From Marinobacter fonticola (lineage in GTDB: Bacteria; Pseudomonadota; Gammaproteobacteria; Pseudomonadales; Oleiphilaceae): a stretch of 64,000 nucleotides of DNA. The notes beneath the pieces were generated by a model. The model did not search any database and was not told the DNA's origin. It worked only from the letters and a program-made list of their open reading frames with translations. Below, in pieces: positions 1 through 12,500 of the stretch. Position 1 is the stretch's first letter; each line of letters starts with the position of its first letter. A program made the position numbers and the translations under genes. The stretch is from the NCBI RefSeq assembly GCF_008122265.1, contig NZ_CP043042.1, positions 2,728,001 to 2,792,000 of the forward strand. Reading direction: 5' to 3'.

Positions 1-156
1 GGAAGGAATGGTGCCCCAGTGGGTACAGTTACCGCCAACGGTGGGCTTATCCTCGACGATAGCGACGCGCTTGCCGTGCTTTGTCGCATTCATTGCCGCA
101 CCCTCACCGGATGGACCGGCGCCGATAACGACGACGTCGTAGTGATGCTCTGCCAT
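1..156 (-). CDS. sthA: Soluble pyridine nucleotide transhydrogenase, N-terminal fragment
   Basis: This is the first 52 codons of a flavoprotein disulfide-reductase-family gene that runs off the left edge. The reverse strand starts at 156 and encodes a dinucleotide-binding motif ([14 protein letters not shown]) and then [12 protein letters not shown]. SthA has Thr where lipoamide dehydrogenase-type relatives keep a redox Cys, which is why I call it SthA. The enzyme moves hydride between NADPH and NAD+ in the cytoplasm. An AAGGAG ribosome binding site lies 11 bases before the ATG. The gene follows nqrM by 44 bases with no visible terminator, so it may be read from the nqr operon. Only the N-terminus is visible. 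Confidence 0.85.
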   Translation of the reverse strand, partial: MAEHHYDVVVIGAGPSGEGAAMNATKHGKRVAIVEDKPTVGGNCTHWGTIPS

Positions 157-200
157 AGGCGCAGTAACTCCTTATTCCTTCGTGATTTTTGCCCTAACGG

Positions 201-449
201 CTAATTAGGTTTCCGTTCTGCTGCATCGTAGCTCAAGGCTTCAGCGCTGGATGATGAGGCGGCAACACCGTCGTTCTCTTCTTCACACTTATTACGGTCA
301 CCGCCGCAGATTTCGCAGGCACCGCTAATACCCAGGGCCCCGATACCACCACAAGTGCCACTGATAGGCTTGCGGCCCATGATCACGCCGATGGACATGC
401 CGACCAACAGGAACGCGACAATAGCCAGTACTAGAAGAAACGTACCCAT
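201..449 (-). CDS. nqrM: Na+-NQR maturation protein NqrM
   Basis: This is an 82-residue DUF539-type protein. It has one N-terminal membrane segment (about residues 3-25) followed by a compact cysteine-rich stretch (GTCGGIGALGISGACEICGG, then a fourth Cys). Known members are needed to assemble active Na+-NQR, probably by delivering iron to the Cys ligands of NqrD and NqrE. The C-terminal 20 residues are acidic and Ser/Ala-rich. It is the last gene of the nqr maturation tail, 11 bases after apbE. Recognition rests on the Cys pattern and the position. Confidence 0.85.
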   Translation of the reverse strand: MGTFLLVLAIVAFLLVGMSIGVIMGRKPISGTCGGIGALGISGACEICGGDRNKCEEENDGVAASSSSAEALSYDAAERKPN

Positions 450-460
450 CGTACCCTCCG

Positions 461-1492
461 TTAATCCATCAAATAAGACGAAAAGGCGGGCGTGTACTTG
501 CTTTCAAACCCATTTTCGCCCCTAAAAATAAAGTATGCGGCGATGTCATGCTGGACTGCAAATGTGTAGCCCCGTTCCTCGCCCATGACATTGAACGTCG
601 TCGCGAGTGCATCCGCCGTCATGCTGTCTTCGGCGATGACCGAGACTGAAGCCAGGCGATGCTTGATCGGTCGCCCGGTCGCCGGATCGATGGTATGAGA
701 ATACCGTTTCCCATCGGCCTCGTAATAATTACGGTAGTCGCCGGATGTCGCCATAGCACGATTCTCCAGAGCGACAATGCGTTGTACGGTGCGCTCACGG
801 GAGACCGGTTTCTCGATGGCCAAACGCCACACGTCGCCGTCAGGCTTGCGCCCCTTTGCATTCACCTCGCCACCGATTTCCACAAGAAACGCGTCAATAC
901 CCGCATCCTTCAGATAGCGAGCCACTGCATCGACGGCGTACCCTTTTCCAATTGCTGAAAGGTCCAGATAGAGCGGGTCATCGGAGCGAATCGCCTTATC
1001 CGATGCATTCAACTCCAACTTTTCATAGCCAGTGTTCGCCAATCGTGTGGCCAGCAGGTCGTCCTCCGGCACCTGGTCCGGGCGTGCTTCGGGGCCAAAC
1101 CCCCACAGATTAACCACCGGTCCAACCGTAATATCGAAAGCGCCGTCGCTGAGCTGGCTGATGCGTTGAGCTTCAGCCAACACCTCGAATAACGGATCGG
1201 ATACCGGAAACCAGTCACCCTGCTGCTCGTGGCTGTTGAAGCGGGATAATTCCGAATCCTCTCGCCAAGTGGACATTGCCTCGTCAACGTCTTCCAGCGT
1301 ACCCGTAATACCTCCGGCTAGATCCTCCAGGCGCCCTTCATCGTCCGTCAACACGACCTTGACATGATACTGAGTCCCGAACACCGGGCCGCTGATCTCC
1401 CAGACTTCCTGCTCAGCCTCAAACGAACAGCCCGCCAGGGCCGCGCTGCAAAGCAGCGCCACCAAGGCGGGCCAAATCATGCTGGATTTCAT
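461..1492 (-). CDS. apbE: FAD:protein FMN transferase (ApbE)
   Basis: This 343-residue lipoprotein has a signal sequence ending in the lipobox LAGC (Cys22), so it should be anchored on the periplasmic face. ApbE enzymes use FAD to attach FMN covalently to a Thr in (S/T)GAT motifs. The substrates here would be NqrB and NqrC in the same operon. Visible family features are GPVFGTQYHVKVV near the N-terminus, a DLSAIGKGYAVD segment for FAD and Mg binding, and GGEVNAKGRKPDG. The gene lies 9 bases after nqrF. Length is typical for the family. Confidence 0.93.
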   Translation of the reverse strand: MKSSMIWPALVALLCSAALAGCSFEAEQEVWEISGPVFGTQYHVKVVLTDDEGRLEDLAGGITGTLEDVDEAMSTWREDSELSRFNSHEQQGDWFPVSDPLFEVLAEAQRISQLSDGAFDITVGPVVNLWGFGPEARPDQVPEDDLLATRLANTGYEKLELNASDKAIRSDDPLYLDLSAIGKGYAVDAVARYLKDAGIDAFLVEIGGEVNAKGRKPDGDVWRLAIEKPVSRERTVQRIVALENRAMATSGDYRNYYEADGKRYSHTIDPATGRPIKHRLASVSVIAEDSMTADALATTFNVMGEERGYTFAVQHDIAAYFIFRGENGFESKYTPAFSSYLMD

Positions 1493-1501
1493 GCAGCCGT
1501 A

Positions 1502-2728
1502 TTAACCCCCGAAGTCGTCCAGCATGATGTTCTCGTCTTCGACACCCATATCCTTCAGCATCTTGATCACGGATGCGTTCATAATGGGCGGCCCACACAT
1601 GTAGTACTCGCAGTCCTCAGGCGCGGGGTGATCCTTGAGGTACTTTTCATACAACACGTTATGGATGAAGCCGGTTGGGCCCTCCCAGTTATCCGTCGGC
1701 AGTGCGTCGGACAACGCCACGTGCCATTCAAAGTTGTCGTTTTCCTCGGCCAGCTGGTCGAAGTCCTCGACGTAGAACATCTCGCGAACGCTCCGCGCAC
1801 CGTACCAGAAGCTGATCTTTCGCTTGGACTGCAGTCGCTTGAGCTGATCGAAGATATGAGAGCGCATGGGCGCCATGCCCGCACCACCACCGATGAAGAC
1901 CATTTCAGCCTCGGTCTTCTTGGCGAAAAACTCACCGAACGGGCCGAACACCGTGACCTTGTCACCCGGTTTCAGGTTGAAGACGTAGGTCGACATGAGT
2001 CCAGGCGAGTGGTCGGTTCCCGGCGGCGGCGTGGCGATACGGATATTAAACTTAAGAACGCCTTTTTCTTCCGGGTAGTTCGCCATGGAATACGCGCGAA
2101 TCACTTCTTCCTTGTTTACGCCTTTGTAGCGCCAGATATCGTGCTTATCCCAATCCTCGTGGAACTCTTCCTCGATGATGAAATCTTTGAAGTTAACTTC
2201 ATAGGAAGGGCATTCAAGCTGTACGTAACCGCCGGCTCGGAAATCGACTTCCTCGCCTTCCGGCAGCTTCAGGACCAGTTCCTTGATGAAGGTGGCCACG
2301 TTGTGGTTAGACACCACTTCGCACTCCCACTTCTTCACGCCAAAGAACTCTTCGGGAACCTCGATCTTCATGTCCTGCTTCACAGGCACCTGGCAGGATA
2401 GACGCCAGCCTTCGCGCTCCTCACGGTTGGTGAAGTGGGTCTTCTCCGTCGGCAACATGGAACCACCGCCGTCGAAAACCTTGCACTTACACTGCGCACA
2501 GGTACCGCCGCCGCCACAGGCGGAAGACAAGAATATGCCATTACCCGCAAGCGTACCGAGGAGTTTGCCACCGGCCTCGGTCTTCAGGGTATGTTGGGGA
2601 TCGTCATTGATTTCGATCATCACATCGCCGGTACTTACCAACCGGGAGCGGGCAGCCAAGATAACCGCCACCAGTGCAAGCACGATGACGGTAAACATGA
2701 CCACGCCGAGAATAATTTCTGTATTCAT
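1502..2728 (-). CDS. nqrF: Na+-translocating NADH:quinone reductase subunit F
   Basis: NqrF (408 residues) is the NADH-oxidising entry subunit. It has an N-terminal membrane helix (about 5-26), then a plant-type ferredoxin domain with cluster Cys71, Cys77, Cys80 and Cys112 (C-x5-C-x2-C...C). A ferredoxin-reductase module follows, with the FAD motif RAYSMANYP and the NADH site [12 protein letters not shown]. The C-terminus (MLDDFGG) is typical. Electrons pass from FAD to 2Fe-2S and on to the membrane subunits. It is the last structural gene of nqrABCDEF. Confidence 0.97.
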   Translation of the reverse strand: MNTEIILGVVMFTVIVLALVAVILAARSRLVSTGDVMIEINDDPQHTLKTEAGGKLLGTLAGNGIFLSSACGGGGTCAQCKCKVFDGGGSMLPTEKTHFTNREEREGWRLSCQVPVKQDMKIEVPEEFFGVKKWECEVVSNHNVATFIKELVLKLPEGEEVDFRAGGYVQLECPSYEVNFKDFIIEEEFHEDWDKHDIWRYKGVNKEEVIRAYSMANYPEEKGVLKFNIRIATPPPGTDHSPGLMSTYVFNLKPGDKVTVFGPFGEFFAKKTEAEMVFIGGGAGMAPMRSHIFDQLKRLQSKRKISFWYGARSVREMFYVEDFDQLAEENDNFEWHVALSDALPTDNWEGPTGFIHNVLYEKYLKDHPAPEDCEYYMCGPPIMNASVIKMLKDMGVEDENIMLDDFGG

Positions 2729-2767
2729 GGTCTCGCCTTAATCGTTATTAACCGTGTACCGGATGAT

Positions 2768-3376
2768 TTACAGAGAAATACCGGAAAACGACATGAAGCC
2801 AAGCGACATAAGCCCCACCGTAATAAAGGTGATGCCCAGGCCACGCAAGCCTTCAGGGACGTCGCTGTACTTCAGCTTTTCACGGATACCTGCTAGCGCG
2901 ACAATCGCCAGCGCCCAGCCCAGCCCAGCACCGAAGCCGTAGACCAAGCTCTCGCCCAAGGTGTAATCACGCTCGACCATAAACAGTGAGGCACCCATGA
3001 TGGCGCAGTTCACGGTAATTAGCGGCAGAAAAACACCCAGGGCGGCGTAGAGCGCGGGAATGTACTTGTCCAGAACCATTTCCATGATCTGGACCATCGC
3101 GGCAATCACACCGATGTACGTCAGCAGTCCCAGGAAGCTTAGATCTACCTCGGGCAAACCCGCCCAGGACAACGCGCCCTCGCGAAGCACGTTGTTGTAG
3201 ATCAGGTTGTTCACCGGAACGGTCAACGTCAGCACCACGATAACGGCAATACCGAGACCCAGCGCGGCTTCAATCTTCTTGGATATGGCCAGGAAGGTAC
3301 ACATCCCCAGGAAGAACGCCAGCGCCATGTTTTCAACGAAGACGGCCTTCAGGATCAGACTGATGTAATGCTCCAT
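2768..3376 (-). CDS. nqrE: Na+-translocating NADH:quinone reductase subunit E
   Basis: This is a 202-residue integral membrane subunit with six hydrophobic helices. It is one of a pseudo-symmetric pair with NqrD that forms the core around the membrane iron centre. It carries conserved Cys residues in half-helices ([12 protein letters not shown] and [11 protein letters not shown]), which are iron ligands in characterised Nqr. Its start overlaps the end of nqrD by one base, which indicates translational coupling. Confidence 0.97.
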   Translation of the reverse strand: MEHYISLILKAVFVENMALAFFLGMCTFLAISKKIEAALGLGIAVIVVLTLTVPVNNLIYNNVLREGALSWAGLPEVDLSFLGLLTYIGVIAAMVQIMEMVLDKYIPALYAALGVFLPLITVNCAIMGASLFMVERDYTLGESLVYGFGAGLGWALAIVALAGIREKLKYSDVPEGLRGLGITFITVGLMSLGFMSFSGISL

Positions 3377-4041
3377 CAGAAGGCCTCCTTAACTTTATGC
3401 CGTGACATGCGGTAATCGGGCGCTTCGACCTGATCCGGCTTCCAGGCACGCAATGCCCAGATCGACAGCCCGATAATGAAGAATGCGCTCGGCGGTAGCA
3501 GCATCAGGCCGTTCGGGACGTACCAGCCACCATCGTTCACCACGGGCATTAGCGCGACACCGAACAGCGAGCCGGAGCCCAGCAACTCGCGGAAAAAGGC
3601 AATGACGATCAGCATTATCGAGTAACCCAGACCGTTACCGATGCCGTCGAGGAAGCTCAGCAACGGCCCGTTCTGCATAGCAAAACCTTCCGCGCGGCCC
3701 ATGACGATACAGTTGGTAATGATCAAGCCCACGAACACCGAGAGCTGTTTACTGATCTCATAGGCGTAGGCCTTGAGGATCTGGTCAACAACGATTACCA
3801 GCGACGCGATGATTGTCATCTGCACAATGATCCGGATGCTATTCGGAATCTGCGAGCGCACCACGGAAACAAAGAGGTTAGAAAACGCGGTCACCGCGAT
3901 GACCGAGGCACACATGACCAGTGTGACGCTCAGGCTGCTGGTTACCGCAAGCGCCGAGCAGATACCCAGTATCTGCAAAGCGATAGGATTGTTATTGAAA
4001 ATCGGTTCGAAAAGAACCTGTTTTGCAGTTACATCCGCCAC
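3376..4041 (-). CDS. nqrD: Na+-translocating NADH:quinone reductase subunit D
   Basis: NqrD (221 residues) is the paralogue of NqrE, with six membrane segments and the paired Cys-containing half-helices ([12 protein letters not shown] and [13 protein letters not shown]). With NqrE it holds the intramembrane iron site through which electrons cross to NqrC. It lies 2 bases after nqrC and overlaps nqrE by one base, so it is part of the tight operon. Confidence 0.97.
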   Translation of the reverse strand: MADVTAKQVLFEPIFNNNPIALQILGICSALAVTSSLSVTLVMCASVIAVTAFSNLFVSVVRSQIPNSIRIIVQMTIIASLVIVVDQILKAYAYEISKQLSVFVGLIITNCIVMGRAEGFAMQNGPLLSFLDGIGNGLGYSIMLIVIAFFRELLGSGSLFGVALMPVVNDGGWYVPNGLMLLPPSAFFIIGLSIWALRAWKPDQVEAPDYRMSRHKVKEAF

Positions 4042-4043
4042 GG

Positions 4044-4847
4044 TCAGACCTCCCCTTCGCGAAGCTTGTTGAGGTAGGGCGCGAAACCACGCTCGCTCAT
4101 CCAGAAGTTAACCAGTTGCTGCACACCACGGCTTGTAAGCGTGGCGCCGGAAAGGGCATCCACTTTATGCTCCGCATCCGGCGCACTGGAATCGACGCCG
4201 CCTTTGACCAATTGGATCTCCGGCTCTTGCGTGCTCTCGCCGTACACTTTTTTGCCAACCCACTGACTCTTCCACTTCGGGTTGTCCACTTCGCCACCCA
4301 GGCCAGGCGTCTCAGCGTGGGCGTAGAAGCCTAGCCCCTCGATGGTATTCGCATCCCCTTCCAGGGAGACAAAACCGTAAAGTGTAGACCACAGCCCGTA
4401 GCCGTGGATCGGCAGGACAACGCGTTTGAGTTCGCCGTTGTCCTGAAGCACAAACACCTTGGCGACATTGGCCTGACGCTTGATACCCGCCTTATCTTCG
4501 GAGGACGGAATATCTTCGGACATCTCGGGATCAGCCGAAGCGCGGTATTGATCGTAGGACATCGCGTCCTTCAGGCCAATGGACTGCGGGTCGACATAGG
4601 CACCAGACTCCAGGTTGACCAGCTTGACGTCAAATCTCTGGAACTGCGACTCGATGTCATCGGCGCTGGCGCCAGGCTCCAACATTCCGGCCGCGGCCAG
4701 GATGTTGGTCTTCATGTCGAGATTACGGTTGGTTATTTGAGCCGGCTTGAGCACAACGGCAGCGGTCGAAACGATGACCGAGCAGACGATGCACAGCGCC
4801 AGGGCTACGACAACCGTACGACTAACGGTTTCCTTCTTCTTAGCCAC
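4044..4847 (-). CDS. nqrC: Na+-translocating NADH:quinone reductase subunit C
   Basis: NqrC (267 residues) has one N-terminal membrane helix (about 10-33) and a periplasmic FMN domain. The covalent FMN site is the SGATLTS motif, with Thr236 as the acceptor flavinylated by ApbE. Length and the VDALSGAT context match the family. Its start overlaps the nqrB end by 8 bases. Confidence 0.97.
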   Translation of the reverse strand: MAKKKETVSRTVVVALALCIVCSVIVSTAAVVLKPAQITNRNLDMKTNILAAAGMLEPGASADDIESQFQRFDVKLVNLESGAYVDPQSIGLKDAMSYDQYRASADPEMSEDIPSSEDKAGIKRQANVAKVFVLQDNGELKRVVLPIHGYGLWSTLYGFVSLEGDANTIEGLGFYAHAETPGLGGEVDNPKWKSQWVGKKVYGESTQEPEIQLVKGGVDSSAPDAEHKVDALSGATLTSRGVQQLVNFWMSERGFAPYLNKLREGEV

Positions 4848-6045
4848 GGGCGAGCCTCCGTTTGATGTTGGCCTGCACGACGAAATGATCCATCAGCGGC
4901 GCGAACAGGTTGGCGAATAGGATGGCAAGCATGATGCCTTCCGGGAAGGCCGGGTTGACCACGCGGATAAGCACCGTCATCAAGCCTACAAGAATACCGA
5001 AGGCCCACTTACCGGAATTGGTCATGGCAGCGGACACGGGGTCGGTCGCCATGAACATCATGCCGAAGGCGAAGCCACCGATAACCAGATGCCAATGCGC
5101 CGGCACAGAAAACATCGGATTGGTCTCCGAGCCGATAGCGTTAAGCAGCAGGGTCGTGGCGATCATGCCTATCATGACGCCACCGACGATGCGGTAGGAG
5201 GCGATTTTCATCACCAACAACGCTATGCCACCGATCAAGACAGCCAACGTGGAGGTTTCGCCGACCGATCCCTGGATCGTGCCATAGAATGCCTGTGCCC
5301 ACGTCATGGTCTCCCTCACCGCATCCATGCCGCCGGATGCCGCCAGGCTCAATGCGGTTGCACCACTGAAGCCGTCAACTGCGGTCCAGATAGTGTCGCC
5401 GGAAATCTGCGCTGGATACGCAAAATACAGGAAAGCACGACCGGTGAGCGCCGGATTGAGGAAATTCTTGCCGGTACCTCCGAACACTTCCTTGCCAATA
5501 ACCACACCGAAGGTGATACCCAGGGCCACCTGCCAGAGCGGAATCGTCGGCGGGCAGATCAGCGCAAACAGGATAGAAGTGACGAAGAAGCCTTCGTTAA
5601 CCTCGTGTCGGCGGACCGTGGCGAACACCACTTCCCAGAAACCACCGACGACGAACGTCACGGCGTAGACCGGGAGGAAGTAGGCCGCACCGTAAACCAG
5701 GTTATCCCAAAGACTACCGGGATCGTTGCCCGCCAGTGCTGAGATAAAGGCGGCGCGCCAGCCTCCGTCGGCCATCACGGCATCCGGAGTGGCGGCCAGG
5801 AAGGTGTTCGCCTGGAAACCGATATTCCACATACCGAAGAACATTGCAGGCCAAACACAGAGCCAGACCGTGATCATGATGCGCTTGAGGTCGATACCAT
5901 CGCGGACATGAGACGTGGTGGACGTCACATGGCCCGGCGAATAGAAAATCGTGTCGACCGCCTCGTAGAGCGCATACCAGCGCTCGTACTTACCACCTTT
6001 TTCGAAGTGGTGCTCGATACCGTTGAGGAACTCTCGTAATGCCAT
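4840..6045 (-). CDS. nqrB: Na+-translocating NADH:quinone reductase subunit B
   Basis: NqrB (401 residues) is the large membrane subunit that carries riboflavin, a second covalent FMN and the Na+ path. The flavinylation motif SGATALS places the FMN on Thr230. Multiple hydrophobic helices follow the N-terminal amphipathic region ([14 protein letters not shown]). It lies 4 bases after nqrA. Confidence 0.97.
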   Translation of the reverse strand: MALREFLNGIEHHFEKGGKYERWYALYEAVDTIFYSPGHVTSTTSHVRDGIDLKRIMITVWLCVWPAMFFGMWNIGFQANTFLAATPDAVMADGGWRAAFISALAGNDPGSLWDNLVYGAAYFLPVYAVTFVVGGFWEVVFATVRRHEVNEGFFVTSILFALICPPTIPLWQVALGITFGVVIGKEVFGGTGKNFLNPALTGRAFLYFAYPAQISGDTIWTAVDGFSGATALSLAASGGMDAVRETMTWAQAFYGTIQGSVGETSTLAVLIGGIALLVMKIASYRIVGGVMIGMIATTLLLNAIGSETNPMFSVPAHWHLVIGGFAFGMMFMATDPVSAAMTNSGKWAFGILVGLMTVLIRVVNPAFPEGIMLAILFANLFAPLMDHFVVQANIKRRLARG

Positions 6046-6049
6046 CGTG

Positions 6050-7396
<1,347 letters not shown>

Positions 7397-7573
7397 TTAG
7401 CCCCGCCCAATCATCAGAAACTTATCTATGGATTAGTCACGTCCGGGCAAACTCCAGAATAGTCCAAAATGACGCGGAAGCGCCCCGGACCAGCGAAATC
7501 AAGCACCTGGTGGGACCGGGTGATTGTTTGAAGGGTGAAGTTTCAGCAGCCAGACGTACCCAAAATCGCGCCA

Positions 7574-7602
7574 ATTATAGAGAGTCAGGCTCCGTATTTC
7601 CA
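7574..7602 (-). promoter_or_regulatory. Candidate sigma70 promoter for the nqr operon
   Basis: On the minus strand there is a perfect -10 TATAAT (complement of 7574-7579). A 17-base spacer separates it from a weak -35 TGGAAA (7597-7602, 4 of 6 consensus). Transcription from here would give a leader of roughly 170 bases before nqrA. I saw no other convincing promoter in 7397-7683. This is motif matching only. Confidence 0.5.
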
Positions 7603-7683
7603 CCAGAACCAACGCTACTTTACGCTCAGTTACCGAACAGTAGCGGCCACTTGCAACGTGAACGCCATCATCGACACCAAACG

Positions 7684-7722
7684 ACAGCGCCCCGCAAGGC
7701 CTGTAGCCTTGCGGGGCGCTGT
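7684..7722 (-). terminator. Terminator hairpin downstream of gap
   Basis: A perfect 17-bp inverted repeat (7684-7700 with 7706-7722) has a 5-base loop CTGTA and a very GC-rich stem. On the minus strand it lies 63 bases past the gap stop codon and is followed by CGTTTGG, a weak U-run. It separates gap from the nqr operon promoter region. Confidence 0.75.
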
Positions 7723-7785
7723 AAGTGCATCGGCGACCACAACCTGAGCGGCCAGCGGCCGTGGCTGACCCTCAGGCGAGACCGC

Positions 7786-9258
7786 TTAGCGTACGCGTGA
7801 CGGGAAGATCGGGTAAGTCACGCCTGCCATTTGATTCACGCAACGAACCACCTGCGCACTGTAGCCGAACTCGTTGTCGTACCACACGTAGAGGATCAAG
7901 CGGTTGCCGTTGGCAATCGTCGCCTGGGCATCGACAATGCCAGCGTGGCGGGAGCCGACGAAGTCACTGGAAACGACTTCGGGCGAATTGACAAAATCGA
8001 TCTGCTTCTGCAATTCGGAGTGCAATGCCATCTCGCGCAGATAATCATTGACCGATTCGACAGTGACATCTTTTTTCAGATTCAGATGCAGTATCGCCAT
8101 GGATACGTTCGGCGTCGGCACTCGAATGGCGTTGCCGGACAGCTTACCCTTCAGTTCCGGCAGCGCTTTGGCCACAGCTTTGGCGGCGCCGGTTTCGGTG
8201 ATAACCATGTTCAGCGGCGCGCTACGGCCACGACGGGAACCCTTATGGTAGTTATCGATCAGATTCTGATCGTTGGTGTAAGAGTGAACGGTTTCCACAT
8301 GCCCATCGACGATCTCGAACTCGTCGTTAATGGCCTTTAGCACCGGCGTGATGGCATTGGTGGTACAGGACGCCGCCGACAGAATACGGTCACCCTCCGC
8401 GATATCGCCATTGTTGATACCGTAGACGATGTTTTTGATATCACCCTTGCCCGGCGCCGTCAGGAGAACGCGACTTGCACCTTTCGACTTGAGATGCAGC
8501 CCCAAGCCTTCCTCGTCACGCCATTTACCGGTGTTATCGACGATAATGGCGTTATTGATGCCATACTCGGTGTAGTCCAAGGTGTCAGGACCGTCAGAGT
8601 AGATCACTTTGATGAAGTTGCCGTTAGCGATCAGCGCGCTATTTTCCTGATCCACCGTAATCGTGCCCTTGAACGATCCATGCACGGAGTCACGGCGAAG
8701 GAGGCTTGCGCGCTTCTCCAGATCGTTCTCGGCGCCGCCCGGACGAACAACGATTGCACGCAGGCGCAGGTTGTTGCCGCCACCGGCCTTCTCGATCAGG
8801 ATGCGCGCCAGCAGCCGGCCGATGCGGCCAAAGCCGTACAGCACCACATCTTTGGTGTCGCGACAGGACTCTTCGTGACATTGCTCCTGGTACTTGCCGA
8901 TAACCTCGCCGACTTCCTCGCGAAGAAAATCTTCCAGGGAGCGGCCGTTGCCCTGCTCCTTATACCGCACAGCCAGTTTCCCGATATCAATATGCGCACG
9001 GCCCAGATCAAGCTTGTCCAGGGTCTCCAGGATTGGCAAGGTGTCGTGCACAGACAGTTCACTGTGCTCCACCTGGCGCACAAACCGGTGAGCTTTGAGA
9101 ATACCGATGACGGATTGGTTGATGATTGCGCGACCGTAAATTGACGTCACAACATTGTTCTTGCGATACAGGCGGCCGATCAGGGGAATCATCGCCTCCG
9201 CCATGGATTCTCTTTCAGTCCAGGCGGACAGGTGCTCGTTCATCTGCTCGTGACTCAC
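7786..9258 (-). CDS. gap: Glyceraldehyde-3-phosphate dehydrogenase, long form
   Basis: This is a 490-residue GAPDH. The NAD-binding motif GFGRIGR starts only at about residue 142, after an N-terminal extension of about 130 residues (rich in LRE/DKL helices) that classical 330-residue GapA lacks. The catalytic Cys is C298 in SAASCTTNAITP, and the C-terminus keeps WYDNEFGYSAQVV. It interconverts glyceraldehyde-3-phosphate and 1,3-bisphosphoglycerate. The same long form sits divergent from mfd in pseudomonads (recalled), where such paralogues are linked to gluconeogenesis. The role of the extension is unknown to me. Confidence 0.9.
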   Translation of the reverse strand: MSHEQMNEHLSAWTERESMAEAMIPLIGRLYRKNNVVTSIYGRAIINQSVIGILKAHRFVRQVEHSELSVHDTLPILETLDKLDLGRAHIDIGKLAVRYKEQGNGRSLEDFLREEVGEVIGKYQEQCHEESCRDTKDVVLYGFGRIGRLLARILIEKAGGGNNLRLRAIVVRPGGAENDLEKRASLLRRDSVHGSFKGTITVDQENSALIANGNFIKVIYSDGPDTLDYTEYGINNAIIVDNTGKWRDEEGLGLHLKSKGASRVLLTAPGKGDIKNIVYGINNGDIAEGDRILSAASCTTNAITPVLKAINDEFEIVDGHVETVHSYTNDQNLIDNYHKGSRRGRSAPLNMVITETGAAKAVAKALPELKGKLSGNAIRVPTPNVSMAILHLNLKKDVTVESVNDYLREMALHSELQKQIDFVNSPEVVSSDFVGSRHAGIVDAQATIANGNRLILYVWYDNEFGYSAQVVRCVNQMAGVTYPIFPSRVR

Positions 9259-9432
9259 GCGTAAACCTCTGATGTTTAGACATTAAAAGGCAGCGGAAAC
9301 CCCGCCAACCCGTACAAACTGGGCGCTTATTATCCAATTTAAGCCGCTGATGAACAAGCCCATGGCACATCCTGGGTATTACAGTCATGACAGCCCTTTC
9401 CCCGGCCGCTAGAATGACCCTCCCTTTCAAAG

Positions 9433-9470
9433 GGTCCACCTTGACCCCGTTTAATAGGTCCATCTTGATC
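9433..9470. repeat. Two-copy imperfect direct repeat in the gap-mfd intergenic region
   Basis: GGTCCACCTTGACC (9433-9446) recurs as GGTCCATCTTGATC (9457-9470), 24 bases apart. This is in the 291-base divergent gap between gap and mfd. It could be a paired regulator site or a decayed tandem repeat. I found no convincing sigma70 promoter or LexA box nearby. Confidence 0.4.
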
Positions 9471-9549
9471 CAGGGTCACGAACACCCCTTTTCCAACTGG
9501 AAGGCACAGCCTCCGCAAAAGACCATTCATCCAGGAAAGCCGCCACGCC

Positions 9550-12500
9550 ATGAAGCAAGTCGCCGCACCTCAGGCACTGATTGCACCGAAGCTGCCGACC
9601 CGTCCCTCGGACCATGAGATTTGGAGTGGCCTGCACGGCAGCAGTCAGGCTTTGGCTATCTGCGAGGGCGCCCGCAGCCACGGCGGGCTGACCCTGGTAA
9701 TTACCGCTTCGACCGACGAAGCCATACGACTGGAACAGTCGTTGCGCTTCTTTCTGGGATTGCCTGTCGACGAAGATCAGAGCGGTGTTAGCGAAGATGG
9801 GATGGAGCTGCTATCCCTACCCGATTGGGAAACGCTCCCTTACGATATGTTCTCGCCGCACCAGGACATTATTTCACGGCGTATCCGCACCCTACACCGC
9901 CTACCACAGGCCCGAAGCGGACTTTTAGTCGTGCCGGCACGAACGCTAATGCACCGCCTGGCTCCGGCCGCCTACTTGCAGGGCAACACACTGTTATTGG
10001 AGGTTGGGCAAACGCTGGAGATCGATAGCTGGCGCCTGCAACTGGAGGCCGCCGGGTACCGCCACACCGAAAATGTCTACGAACATGGCGAGTACGCCGT
10101 ACGCGGTGCGATCCTGGATATATTCCCGATGGGCGCCACGCAGCCTTACCGGATCGACCTGTTTGACGACGAAATCCAAACCCTACGCACGTTCGATCCG
10201 GAAACCCAGCGCTCCATCGACCGTATCGAGCGTATTGAGCTGTTGCCGGCTAATGAGTTTCCCTGGCACAAGGAGGCGCGTTCCAGCTTCCGCAACCGCT
10301 GGTTCGAGCACTTCCCGCATGCCGACAAGGATGCGCCAATCTATAAGGATGTCAGCCAGGGCATTACGCCGCCGGGCATCGAGTATTACTTGCCGCTGTT
10401 CTTCGAGCGGACGGCCACGCTTTTCGACTATCTACCGGACACCACCCAGGTCTTCACCTCCGCCGGACTGGAACAGGCCATCGATCATGCACGGGAAGAA
10501 GCGGAGAACCGCTACGAAGACCGTCGCTACGACCGCATGCGACCCATCCTGGAGCCCGGGCAACTGTTTATGGCCAAGGATGAATGCTTCCGCCATATCA
10601 AACAGTTTCCACGCGTGACGTTTCAGGCGGAGACAGCCGATGCCGGTGCCCGGGAGCGTCATTGCGCTACCCACACTCTGCCCCGCGTCGCTATGGATGG
10701 CAAAGCGCAGGACCCGGCCCATCGGTTGCGGGATTATCTCAGCCACTTCGAAGGCCGTGTGCTGCTTTGCGTGGAATCCGCCGGCCGGCGCGAAGCGCTT
10801 GTGGACAATCTGACCGAGTACAAGCTCCCTCCCGCTCCAACCAACGACTGGTCGTCGTTTATTCAAAGTAACGCCGATCTCGCCATTACGGTGGCGCCGC
10901 TGGAGGCCGGCTACCAGCTCATCGACAAGCAACTCGCACTCATTACCGAAACAGAGCTCTTCGGCGAACGCGTGCTGCAGCAGCGGCGCCGCGAAAAACC
11001 GACCGAGCTCAATGACTCCGGTTACCGCGATCTGTCTGAACTGCGTATCGGCGCGCCCGTTGTTCACATCGATCATGGCGTGGGACGTTATCAGGGTCTC
11101 CAAACGATCGCGGTCGATAAAGACAACCCCGAAGAGTTTCTAACCCTCGAGTACGCCAACAACGCCAAGCTTTATGTGCCTGTTTCCAGTCTGCACTTAA
11201 TCTCGCGCTACGCCGGCACGGACAACGATCTGGCGCCGTTACACAAGCTGGGCACCGATCGCTGGAACCAGGCTAAACAGAAAGCCCTGGAGAAAATCCG
11301 TGACACCGCCGCCGAGCTGCTCGACGTCTATGCCCGCCGGGAAGCCCGGAAAGGCTTTGTGTTCGACGATCCGGCAGAGAACTACCGGGCCTTCGCCGCC
11401 GGGTTCCTCTTCGAAGAGACGCCAGACCAGCAGGCAGCCATCGACGCGGTCATGGACGACATGACCAGCGAGCAGCCAATGGACCGACTGGTCTGCGGTG
11501 ACGTGGGTTTCGGCAAGACCGAAGTGGCCATGCGAGCCGCTTTTATTGCGACTTATTCCGGCAAGCAGGTGGCGGTATTGGTTCCAACCACTCTGCTCGC
11601 TCAGCAGCATTACGAGTCGTTCCGCGATCGCTTCGCCGATACGCCCGTCAACATCGAACTGCTAAGCCGCTTCCGCACCGGCAAGCAGGCCAGTGAAACC
11701 CTGCAGCACATCGAAGCCGGCAAGGCGGATATCGTGATCGGCACCCACAAGCTGATTCAGGGCGACGTTAAGTTCAAGAATCTCGGCTTGGTGATTATCG
11801 ACGAAGAGCACCGGTTCGGCGTGCAGCAGAAAGAACGGCTCAAAGCGCTGCGGGCTGAAGTGGACTTGCTGACCCTGACCGCGACGCCCATCCCCCGCAC
11901 GCTCAATATGGCCATGGGCCACTTGCGAGACCTGTCGATCATCGCCACGCCGCCAGCCCGCCGCCTGTCGGTGAAGACATTTGTGCGCCAGCGCGAGGAC
12001 GCGCTGGTGAAAGAAGCCGTATTGCGGGAAATCTTGCGCGGCGGTCAGGTCTACTTTCTGCACAACGAAGTCAGCACCATCGAGAAAGCGGCCGCCGACC
12101 TGCGTGAAATGATTCCCGAAGCCCGGGTCGGCGTTGCCCATGGGCAAATGCGCGAGCGTGAGCTTGAGCAGATCATGACCGACTTCTACCACAAGCGTTT
12201 CAACGTACTGGTGTGTACCACCATTATCGAGACAGGGATCGATGTGCCCAGCGCCAACACCATCATCATCGAGCGCGCAGACAAATTCGGTCTAGCTCAA
12301 CTACACCAGCTGCGCGGACGGGTTGGCCGGTCCCACCACCAAGCCTATGCGTATCTTCTCACGCCTCCGCCCAAAAGCCTCAGTACCGACGCAGAGAAGC
12401 GCCTGGAGGCGATATCCATGGCCCAGGATTTGGGCGCGGGTTTCATGCTGGCGACTCAGGACCTGGAAATCCGCGGAGCCGGCGAATTGCTGGGCGAGGA

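Noticed and set aside
1364..2401. A 345-codon plus-strand open frame opposite nqrF/apbE
   Set aside because: His/Leu/Val-rich shadow translation with no domain; nqrF is certain on the other strand.
9259..9549. LexA/SOS box upstream of mfd
   Set aside because: No CTGT-N8-ACAG match that I could see; mfd is normally not SOS-controlled.
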